From: JAHECQ01 sp047638695
Lineage (GTDB): Bacteria; Actinomycetota; Acidimicrobiia; Acidimicrobiales; SZUA-35
NCBI GenBank assembly: GCA_047638695.1
Contig: JBLINY010000086.1
Span: 1 to 20,404 of the forward strand
Direction: 5' to 3'
Length of the DNA stretch: 20,404 nucleotides
The position numbers were made by a program, and so were the translations under genes. Every line of letters begins with the position of its first letter. Positions within the stretch are counted from its first letter, which is position 1. Shown here in pieces: positions 7,501 through 13,530 of this stretch. The notes under the pieces are model-generated. The model searched no databases and was not told the DNA's origin. It worked only from the letters and a program-made list of their open reading frames with translations.

Positions 7501-7861
7501 CGTCATAGCCGTTTCTGAGATCGGGGCTATGGCGAGTGGGGTAGTGGCACATCATGCGATTCGGTAAGACTGTTGGTAGATCGTTTTTGGTTCTGGCCGT
7601 TCTTGCCCTAGTCGTTGGTGGTGCCAGCTAAACGGCGGAGGTGTGCGGGCCAACGCCCTGTTTGTGGACAGCGGAGATAGCCAACTTGGAGCGTGGTCAG
7701 ACCGGATCGAATGGCCATTCATCCCACTTCATGCGGGCGTCGACCAGCAGGGTCGCGTGTTCACGTACGGTAGTGATCCGACTGGTGGGTAAGGCGGTCA
7801 GGTCAGTTACGACGTCTGGGATCCAACGAACAACCGCCACTCGACTCGCCCCAACGGAACC

Positions 7862-8512
7862 GTGTCCGACACGTTCTGTTCGATCGTCATTGGCGATCCG
7901 ACATCTCGGGGGCTTTTGGTCATAGGCGGCGATGAGCGCGCTCAACCGGAGCCGAACCAGTTCACACTTCGCTACGACGCCGGGGTCATGACCGACACCG
8001 GCGAAGACATGATCTACGGCCGGTTCTATCCGACAGCCACAACTCTTTGGGATGGCAGGATCTTGGTGCAGGCCGGTCGGGAGTCCCTCGCCAACCCCGT
8101 GACCGTTTCAGAGATCTACGAGGCCGGGGAAGGCTGGCGCCTGTTGCCTGGCACCGACGACGTCGATCTCACCCAGGACCCTCCAGTGATCACCGAGGTG
8201 AGCCCTCCCCACTTCGCCAGACACTGGGCCGACAGCGTCGTGCTCCTAGATAGCCGAGTGCTCATCACCGGCGGCTCGGCTGGCATGTTGATGCTCGATG
8301 GGTCGGTGTTTGTCGGTGTTTGTCGGTGTTTGTCGGTGTTTGTCGGTGTTTGTCGGTGTTTGTCGGTTCGTCAGGCCCGGCGATTCACAAGAGTGCTGAG
8401 ATGTTCTACCCTCGGTATCTGTTCGACGGCGATGGGGCTCCAGCGGAACGACCGAGGCGGACGGCCGTCCCTCGCAACATCACTCACGGGGAGTCCTTTA
8501 CGGCGGCCGTGA
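7862..8512 (+). CDS. Kelch-segment fragment of the galactose-oxidase-like gene
   Basis: Longest uninterrupted upstream piece, from a GTG at 7862 that has no ribosome site and is internal to the family domain. It carries the Cys and Tyr positions expected for the Tyr-Cys cofactor (SDTFCSIVIG; RFYPTATTLWDGRILVQAGR) and runs through the 10-bp repeat array as VGVCRCLSVF units into meaningless Arg-rich sequence. An automatic annotation would probably call it a hypothetical protein; it is better treated as part of the 7554-10059 pseudogene. Confidence 0.4.
   Translation: MSDTFCSIVIGDPTSRGLLVIGGDERAQPEPNQFTLRYDAGVMTDTGEDMIYGRFYPTATTLWDGRILVQAGRESLANPVTVSEIYEAGEGWRLLPGTDDVDLTQDPPVITEVSPPHFARHWADSVVLLDSRVLITGGSAGMLMLDGSVFVGVCRCLSVFVGVCRCLSVRQARRFTRVLRCSTLGICSTAMGLQRNDRGGRPSLATSLTGSPLRRP
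8302..8367 (+). repeat. 10-bp tandem repeat array, about 6.6 copies of GTCGGTGTTT
   Basis: Six perfect copies of GTCGGTGTTT plus a partial seventh (GTCGGT), lying inside the coding sequence of the galactose-oxidase-like gene at the family motif LxDGSVFVGGG. The unit is open in all three frames and encodes a cycle of VGVCRCLSVF. Because 10 is not a multiple of 3, each copy gained or lost changes the downstream frame. Upstream codons are in one frame and the downstream E-set domain in another; gain of one copy or loss of two would join them. Confidence 0.95.
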
Positions 8513-9564
8513 CTGGCGGCGACATCGATCGCGTGATGTTGATCAAATCCGGCGGCGTCACCCACAGCATGAACCAACAGATCTTCATTGAGCTCGGCTT
8601 CGAGCAGTCCGGAAGTGTCGTTACGATCGACGCTCGGGAGCTCGCCACGGTGGCTACCCCTGGCGAGTATTTCCTGTACGCGCTGAGCAATGGGGTTCCG
8701 TCGATAGCTGCGATCGTCAGCGTCGGCGGGGAAACCGGCCCCAACGTCATCAACGAGGAGCTCGTGAACGGTGGTTTCGAGCGGCCCTCGGTTGAAGCGG
8801 CCGCAGCGAGCGCCAACGTTCAACAGGCCGAAGCGTTTGGGTGGTCAACCAACGATTCCTACGGTGGTCTCGAGATCATTGGGTCAGGATCCAGGGGTAT
8901 TGCAGCACCGGAAGGCAGCCAATACCTGGAACTAAATGGCGATGAAGGTGGCAGCCTCTGGCAAGACGTTTCAACAGAACCGGGAGTCACTTATGAGTGG
9001 TCGTTCTGGCATCGCGGCCTGTTGGACGACGACACGATCGAGTTGCTCGCTGGGCCGCCGACCGCTTCGGTGGCAGTGGTTGCTACCGCGACGACATCTC
9101 CAGGCGACTGGGCCCGCTACAACGGAACCTACGTCGTGCCGGACGGCCAAACCATCACCCGCGTGCAGCTCCGGGCGAGCGACGGTGACGACCAGGGCAA
9201 CCTCGTTGACAACGTCCTCTTCTTGTCCAGCGCACCCTCGCCTCCGACGTCGCCTCGCCCACCTCTGCTGGCCTCAGGGACGGCCGGCTACTGGATGCTC
9301 GAAGAGAACGGCACCGTCTATTCATTCGGTGGAGCGAGTGGTTACGGGGGAACTGAAGTGGGCGAGTCCGTTGCTCTCGTTGCCTCCCCAAAGAGTGAGG
9401 GTTACTGGATTTTGGGGGCTGACGGGCAAGTGCACGCTCGAGGTGACGTGGCTTTCCATGGCGATCTCTCCACGAGCCCGGTCGCTCTCGACGACGGCGA
9501 ACTGGCGACCACCATGGCAGCGACTCCCGGAGGAGACGGCTATTGGATCTTTACCAATCGCTGA
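8320..9564 (+). CDS. C-terminal fragment: galactose-oxidase E-set, jelly-roll-like module, first propeller-type repeats
   Basis: About 414 residues from an ATG inside the repeat array. After the repeat-coded VFVGVCRC text it enters PAIHKSAEMFYPRYLF and the DUF1929-type E-set domain of galactose/glyoxal oxidases (VTHSMNQQIFIELGFEQSG then VATPGEYFLYALSNGVPSIA, about residues 40-140). The part from NEELVNGGFERPS to NLVDNVLFLSS (about 146-305) looks like a carbohydrate-binding jelly-roll (NGGFE start, W/Y-rich strands). A Pro-Ser linker leads to the GYWMLEENGTVYSFGG repeats and the frame ends at TGA after GYWIFTNR. It is not preceded by a proper start region and is best seen as a piece of the larger broken gene. 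Confidence 0.5.
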   Translation: MSVFVGVCRCLSVFVGSSGPAIHKSAEMFYPRYLFDGDGAPAERPRRTAVPRNITHGESFTAAVTGGDIDRVMLIKSGGVTHSMNQQIFIELGFEQSGSVVTIDARELATVATPGEYFLYALSNGVPSIAAIVSVGGETGPNVINEELVNGGFERPSVEAAAASANVQQAEAFGWSTNDSYGGLEIIGSGSRGIAAPEGSQYLELNGDEGGSLWQDVSTEPGVTYEWSFWHRGLLDDDTIELLAGPPTASVAVVATATTSPGDWARYNGTYVVPDGQTITRVQLRASDGDDQGNLVDNVLFLSSAPSPPTSPRPPLLASGTAGYWMLEENGTVYSFGGASGYGGTEVGESVALVASPKSEGYWILGADGQVHARGDVAFHGDLSTSPVALDDGELATTMAATPGGDGYWIFTNR

Positions 9565-10059
9565 CGAGCTATCGCTTTCGGAGTCGCCGAGCATCAAGGT
9601 GACCTCGTTCACCTCGCGCTCAACCGACCGATCGTCGCCTCGGTCGCGACGCCTACTGGAAACGGGCAGTACCAGGTCGCCGCCGATGGCGGCGTTTTCG
9701 CCCACGGCGACGCCGTGTTCCGAGGTTCTGTCCCTGGGGTCCTGCCTGAAGGTACGGCGCTCAACCGTCCGGTCGTAGAGGTAGCTGCGACGTCTGGCAA
9801 CGGGGGCTATTGGCTCGTCGCCAGCGACGGTGGGATCTTCAGCTCCGGTTCCGCCCCCTACCGGGGTTCGGTTCCAGCGGTACTTTCTTCCGGCACTGAG
9901 CTGAACCGTCCAGTCAACGGCATGGTGCCGTATGGAGATGGGTATCTGTTGGTGGCGAGCGACGGAGGCGTCTTCACCTTCAGCAATCTCGAATTCTTGG
10001 GAAGTCTCGGAGCGAATCCACTCGCAACTCCGATCGTCGACATAGCTGCGATGAGCTAA
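9280..10059 (+). repeat. Six protein-coding repeats of about 42-46 codons (GYW...DGG...G type)
   Basis: The encoded text repeats: GYWMLEENGTVYSFGGASGY, GYWILGADGQVHARGDVAFH, GYWIFTNR*RAIAFG, GQYQVAADGGVFAHGDAVFR, GYWLVASDGGIFSSGSAPYR, GYLLVASDGGVFTFSNLEFL. Each is followed by a variable ...ALNRPVVxVAAT strand. Such repeats are common at the ends of exported actinobacterial proteins and probably form blades of a small beta-propeller. Six copies would close one propeller (inference). The third copy contains the in-frame TGA at 9562-9564; the frame is otherwise continuous to the TAA at 10057-10059. Confidence 0.7.
9715..10059 (+). CDS. Terminal fragment with the last propeller-type repeats
   Basis: About 114 residues after the TGA at 9562, in the same frame as the upstream E-set fragment, beginning part-way through repeat four and ending the gene. 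It holds RPVVEVAATSGNGGYWLVAS and the two last DGG repeats. It lacks its own ribosome site and signal peptide and is part of the 7554-10059 gene. Confidence 0.35.
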   Translation: MFRGSVPGVLPEGTALNRPVVEVAATSGNGGYWLVASDGGIFSSGSAPYRGSVPAVLSSGTELNRPVNGMVPYGDGYLLVASDGGVFTFSNLEFLGSLGANPLATPIVDIAAMS

Positions 10060-10069
10060 GTCTGGCCCG

Positions 10070-11383
10070 CTAGTGGTAGGGCAAATACTGCGACCATTCC
10101 CAGGCGGTGATGCCCTCGACGGATTCGTGATCGGGCGTGGCGGCCGTGTACCGACCCCACTCCTGATGTTTGATCGCAAGGAAGTTGTCGACGAGGTCCT
10201 GGCTGACCGCCTCGGACAGATCGGTATCAGCTTGGAGGTGTCCGAGGGCTTCGATCAGGCTCGTTGCCGAAACAACTTCGGTGTTGTACTCGTCCATGCC
10301 ATCACCAGTCTCAGCTGGAGGGCACGGAAGGTCGTTGACCACACCAAGACGTGCCGCCTGCAGCACTGCGGCTACGGCGGTGTGAATGCTGGCTGCACCA
10401 TCGGGTAGGCGGGACTCAAGCCGCGTGCCAGAACCGCGTTGTGGCGGAACCCGACTGCCAGTCATGCGGTGGTCGTATCCCCAGTTGGCCCTGCGGCCTG
10501 CGAACGACCCCGGCTGCAGGCGGTGATAGGCGTTTACGGTGGGGGCGCATAAGGCCGTGAGACCCTGATGGTGGTGACACATGCCCGCGAGACAACTTTT
10601 CGCCAAAGCGGAGAGTCCGTCGTCGGCGCTTTCGTTGACGAACGCGTTGACTCCATCTGAATCGACGAGCGAAAGGTTGACGTGTACCCCATTGCCTTCG
10701 AGATCGATGAACGGCTTGCCGAGGAACGTCATGCGCAGCCCAGCTTCCATGGCTGCTTCACGAGCCATCACCCGGAAGAGGAACGCGTCGTCAGCGGCTT
10801 TGAGCGCGTCGGTGTATTCGAGGGTGAGTTCGAATTGGCCGTTGTCGAACTCTGCGTTTATCGACTCGATGGGGATGCCTGATTTTCCGGCCCGACGCAT
10901 GATCGTGTCGATCAGGCCGACCGGATCAACGAATCGTCCCGTGCCGTAGACGTAGGACTCTGGCGTGTCCCAGGCTTCCCACCCACCGTTGCCATCCGAT
11001 TGCAGGACATATGCCTCGAGTTCGATACCGACCTTGGGTGAATAGCCCATGGCCTCCCAATCGGCGACGGCTTTGCGAAGAGCGAATCTGCCCGAAAATG
11101 TGAAGGGCTCGCCGTGCATCGAGAGGTCGCACACCGCCACAGCTGTCTCGGGGTCGTCCCAGCCCTGACGCACATCTGCCGGATCGAACTTTGCGTGTAG
11201 GTCGGGGAAACCCTCGAGGATGAATGATCCGGGCGTCGGTTCGAATGAACGGTCGTAGCCAAGGCTGAACACAGCGGCTGCATGCCCTGTCCCTTTGCTG
11301 GCCAAATGCGCGGGCAGGTACTTCCCTCGAGCGATACCCAAATGGTCTGGCCAGAGAATTCGGACCCGGTCGTGTTCAGTCAT
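10070..11383 (-). CDS. Glutamine-synthetase-family ligase (GlnA-like, probable gamma-glutamyl-amine ligase)
   Basis: 437 residues with a glutamine-synthetase catalytic barrel. Seen: VGIELEAYVL (E121, E123), NAEFDNGQFELTL (E178, E185; the metal-binding ExGQ block), GNGVHVNLSL (H234), NAYHRLQPG (about 284-292, where true GlnA has NSYKRL) and RLESRLPDGAAS (R321, E323). The family joins glutamate to ammonia or to an amine using ATP. The changed NAYHR block, the length under 450 residues and the next-door aldehyde dehydrogenases favour a catabolic gamma-glutamyl-polyamine/amine ligase (PuuA/GlnA3-like) over assimilation, but this is inference. The ATG at 11383 has an AGAGGTG site upstream. It is divergent from mmsA across a 115-base gap with a 15-bp palindrome. 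Its 3' end lies 10 bases from the convergent galactose-oxidase-like gene. Confidence 0.87.
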   Translation of the reverse strand: MTEHDRVRILWPDHLGIARGKYLPAHLASKGTGHAAAVFSLGYDRSFEPTPGSFILEGFPDLHAKFDPADVRQGWDDPETAVAVCDLSMHGEPFTFSGRFALRKAVADWEAMGYSPKVGIELEAYVLQSDGNGGWEAWDTPESYVYGTGRFVDPVGLIDTIMRRAGKSGIPIESINAEFDNGQFELTLEYTDALKAADDAFLFRVMAREAAMEAGLRMTFLGKPFIDLEGNGVHVNLSLVDSDGVNAFVNESADDGLSALAKSCLAGMCHHHQGLTALCAPTVNAYHRLQPGSFAGRRANWGYDHRMTGSRVPPQRGSGTRLESRLPDGAASIHTAVAAVLQAARLGVVNDLPCPPAETGDGMDEYNTEVVSATSLIEALGHLQADTDLSEAVSQDLVDNFLAIKHQEWGRYTAATPDHESVEGITAWEWSQYLPYH

Positions 11384-11464
11384 CGAGCACCTCTTCGTTC
11401 GAGCGAAGATCGTAGGCGTCTCGGCTAGCGAGGGGAGACACTCGACGAAAGGTCCACCACGGGT

Positions 11465-11479
11465 GTTAGAGCCTCTAAC
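11465..11479. promoter_or_regulatory. Perfect 15-bp palindrome, candidate operator between GS-like gene and mmsA
   Basis: GTTAGAG-C-CTCTAAC has 7-base arms around one central base. It sits 20-34 bases before the mmsA GTG, where a -35 region would lie if the mRNA begins at the start codon, and in the shared regulatory gap of two divergent catabolic genes. Perfect symmetry and short length fit a dimeric repressor such as GntR or TetR type; which regulator binds is unknown. Confidence 0.5.
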
Positions 11480-11486
11480 TCAGATG

Positions 11487-11492
11487 TAGCGT
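11487..11492 (+). promoter_or_regulatory. Candidate leaderless -10 box for mmsA (TAGCGT)
   Basis: TAGCGT fits the actinobacterial TANNNT pattern and ends 6 bases before the GTG at 11499. No Shine-Dalgarno sequence precedes this GTG, so mmsA is plausibly transcribed as a leaderless mRNA starting at the GTG. The motif is short and could be chance. Confidence 0.4.
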
Positions 11493-11498
11493 TGCGCT

Positions 11499-12986
11499 GT
11501 GCGTCAGATCTCTCATTACATCAACGGGTCCGTGACTCCGAGCTCCAGCGGCCGGACCAGCAACGTTTTCAATCCAGCCACGGGACAGGTGCAGGCTGAA
11601 GTTGGCCTCGCGTCGACAGATGAGGTCGATGCGGTGGTTGCGTCGTCTTTGGCGGCGTTCAAGCATTGGCGGGCGAGCTCGCTCGCTCAGCGCACACAAA
11701 TCATGTTCGCCTTCCGCGAAATCATGTCGAGCCGTCGCCTCCAGATGGCACGAGCTGTCAGCAGCGAACACGGCAAGGTCATCTCCGATGCTGCGGGCGA
11801 AGTCGCTCGTGGCCTCGAGAATGTCGAGTTCGCCTGCGGAATCGCCCAGCACCTCAAGGGTGAGATCAGCGAGCAGGCGTCCAGCGGCGTCGATATCTAC
11901 ACACTTCGCCAACCAGTCGGTGTGGTGGCTGGCATCACCCCGTTCAACTTCCCAGCAATGGTTCCGTCGTGGATGTTCGCCACCGCGATCGCATGCGGCA
12001 ATACGTTCATCTGCAAACCGTCGGAGCGTGACCCATCGGCAGTGATGATGATCGCCGAGTGGCTCACCGAAGCCGGCTTGCCAGACGGAGTGTTCAACGT
12101 GCTCCAGGGCGACAAGGTTGCAGTGGACGGCCTGCTGCAACACCCTGACGTCTCAGCTATCAGCTTCGTCGGCTCGACGCCGATCGCCCGCTACGTGTAC
12201 GAAACGGGTACCAAGGCTGGCAAACGAGTCCAGGCGCTCGGTGGCGCCAAGAACCATATGCTCGTGCTCCCGGACGCCGACATCGAGATGGCAGCCGATG
12301 CTGCGGTGAGCGCCGCATACGGCTCCGCTGGCGAACGATGTATGGCCATCAGCGCTGTTGTCGCCGTTGGCGAGGCTGCCGACCCGCTTGTTGCAGCGAT
12401 CGCCAGCCGCATCCCGGCTCTCAAGATCGGCGCCGGCGACGAACCAGACGTCGACATGGGTCCGCTGATTACCGCCGAAGCCCGCGATCGGGTGGCCGGC
12501 TATGTGACCCGAGCGAAAGACGATGGTGCACTCGCTGTCGTCGACGGTGGACAGGCCGACCTTCCCGAAGAAGGTTTCTTCTACGGTCCGACCCTGCTCG
12601 ACAACGTCACCGAGGAAATGGAGTGCTATGCCGACGAGATCTTCGGCCCGGTGCTCGGTGTGATTCGAGTCGACACCTTCGAAGAGGGTCTCGACCTCAT
12701 CAACCGCAACCCGTTCGGCAACGGCACCGCGATCTTCACCCGCGATGGCGGCGCTGCCCGCCAATTCCAGTTCGACGTGCAGGTCGGCATGGTTGGTATC
12801 AACGTGCCGATCCCAGTCCCAGTGGCATACCACTCGTTTGGGGGCTGGAAGGCCTCCCTGTTCGGTGACCTGCACATGTATGGCCCCGAAGGCGTGCGTT
12901 TCTACAGCCAGGCCAAGGCGGTCACGGCTCGTTGGCCCGACCCGGCTACTAGCTCGGTCGACCTCGGTTTCCCGCGCACTGTCTAG
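11499..12986 (+). CDS. mmsA: CoA-acylating methylmalonate-semialdehyde dehydrogenase
   Basis: 495 residues, the normal length for MmsA. It converts malonate or methylmalonate semialdehyde with NAD and CoA to acetyl-CoA or propionyl-CoA, at the end of beta-alanine, valine and inositol breakdown. The substrate signature is clear: GITPFNFPAMVPSWMFATAI (N150), GGAKNHMLVLPDADIEMAAD and GSAGERCMAISAVVAV with catalytic C281. The C-terminal PIPVPVAYHSFGGWKASLFG and the YGPEGVRFYSQAKAVTARWP block are typical of MmsA rather than other aldehyde dehydrogenases. The GTG start gives family-standard N-terminus YINGSVTPSSSGRTSNVFNP. The last codons ACT GTC TAG are part of the first unit of the 14-bp array, which links it to the next aldehyde dehydrogenase gene on the same strand. 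Confidence 0.93.
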   Translation: MRQISHYINGSVTPSSSGRTSNVFNPATGQVQAEVGLASTDEVDAVVASSLAAFKHWRASSLAQRTQIMFAFREIMSSRRLQMARAVSSEHGKVISDAAGEVARGLENVEFACGIAQHLKGEISEQASSGVDIYTLRQPVGVVAGITPFNFPAMVPSWMFATAIACGNTFICKPSERDPSAVMMIAEWLTEAGLPDGVFNVLQGDKVAVDGLLQHPDVSAISFVGSTPIARYVYETGTKAGKRVQALGGAKNHMLVLPDADIEMAADAAVSAAYGSAGERCMAISAVVAVGEAADPLVAAIASRIPALKIGAGDEPDVDMGPLITAEARDRVAGYVTRAKDDGALAVVDGGQADLPEEGFFYGPTLLDNVTEEMECYADEIFGPVLGVIRVDTFEEGLDLINRNPFGNGTAIFTRDGGAARQFQFDVQVGMVGINVPIPVPVAYHSFGGWKASLFGDLHMYGPEGVRFYSQAKAVTARWPDPATSSVDLGFPRTV

Positions 12987-13105
12987 GAGGCACTGTCTAG
13001 GAGGCACTGTCTAGGAGGCACTGTCTAGGAGGCACTGTCTAGGAGGCACTGTCTAGGAGGCACTGTCTAGGAGGCACTGTCTAGGAGGCACTGTCTAGGA
13101 GGCAC
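12977..13105 (+). repeat. 14-bp tandem array, nine copies of CACTGTCTAGGAGG
   Basis: Nine perfect head-to-tail copies (12977-13102) followed by CAC of a tenth. Every copy contains the mmsA end codons and stop (ACT GTC TAG) and a strong Shine-Dalgarno AGGAGG. The first copy supplies the true mmsA stop (12984-12986). The last supplies the ribosome site (13097-13102) five bases before the ATG at 13108 of the next gene. As 14 is not a multiple of 3, the TAGs fall in all three frames. A single ancestral copy would give a tight stop-SD-start junction of about 20 bases. Confidence 0.97.
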
Positions 13106-13107
13106 AC

Positions 13108-13434
13108 ATGAAGACTGAATTGTTCATCGGCGGCGAGTGGCGCGATGGCTCGGATGCCGAGCGTATTTCGGTGCTCAATCCTGCAACTGGCACGGAAATC
13201 ACCACGGTTGCCGCTGGTACCCCCGAAGACGCGACCGCCGCGGTCGAGGCGGCGTCGATCGCCCAGAACGGCTGGGCGGCGACATCGCCTCGCGAACGTT
13301 CGGAAGTTCTTCGTAACTGCTGGCAGACCCTTGTTGATCACACCGACGAACTCGGTGCGTTGATCACTCTCGAACACGGCAAGCCGCTGCCTGACGCCAA
13401 GGGAGAGATCGCCTACGCAGCCGAGTTCTTCTGA
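13108..13434 (+). CDS. N-terminal fragment of the aldehyde dehydrogenase
   Basis: The 108 residues up to the TGA have the best start and ribosome site in the area (AGGAGG five bases before the ATG). They cover only the first part of the cofactor domain and cannot act alone. Confidence 0.5.
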   Translation: MKTELFIGGEWRDGSDAERISVLNPATGTEITTVAAGTPEDATAAVEAASIAQNGWAATSPRERSEVLRNCWQTLVDHTDELGALITLEHGKPLPDAKGEIAYAAEFF

Positions 13435-13530
13435 TGGAACGCTGAAGAGGCAGTCCGGATCCGCGGTTCGATCGGGACCGCCCCGTCGGGCGCTAACAAA
13501 ATCATCGTTCGTCATCCCCCGGTCGGCGTC

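Larger units (their letters stand above)
7554..10059 (+). pseudogene. Secreted galactose-oxidase-like protein with six C-terminal repeats, multiply disrupted
   Basis: One ancestral gene of about 830 codons can be followed through several lesions. ATG 7554 starts a signal peptide (FGKTVGRSFLVLAVLALVVG), cut by TAA at 7629-7631; an apparent TG insertion near 7641-7645 shifts the frame; TAA at 7790-7792 interrupts PTGG*GGQVSYDVWDP. A kelch segment follows with the candidate cofactor Cys (SDTFCSIVIG, codon 7877) and Tyr (GRFYPTATTL, codon 8027) of copper-radical oxidases. A 10-bp tandem array (8302-8367) shifts frame inside DGSVFVG. Then come the galactose-oxidase E-set domain with the His ligand (GGVTHSMNQQ, codon 8563), a jelly-roll-like module (about 8755-9230) and six GYW/DGG repeats (9280-10059) with TGA at 9562-9564. 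The middle kelch blades, including the axial Tyr-His pair, are missing between RVLITGGSAG and MLMLDGS. It would have been an exported copper-radical oxidase or kelch adhesin; as read here it cannot be made whole. Confidence 0.65.

Noticed and set aside
8936..9778. Plus-strand open frame of 280 codons overlapping the galactose-oxidase-like gene
   Set aside because: Arg/Ser/Thr-rich text in a different frame from the clearly recognisable jelly-roll-like and GYW repeats.
12153..13007. Minus-strand open frame of 284 codons opposite mmsA
   Set aside because: Shadow of a well-conserved aldehyde dehydrogenase; no start signal or family motif.
12977..13105. CRISPR array or integron-type repeat
   Set aside because: Units are contiguous 14-mers without spacers and match the gene junction itself, so this is a tandem duplication.
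13432..13434. TGA as selenocysteine
   Set aside because: The position aligns with an Arg-type residue far from the catalytic Cys, and no suitable selenocysteine insertion stem-loop is obvious after the TGA.
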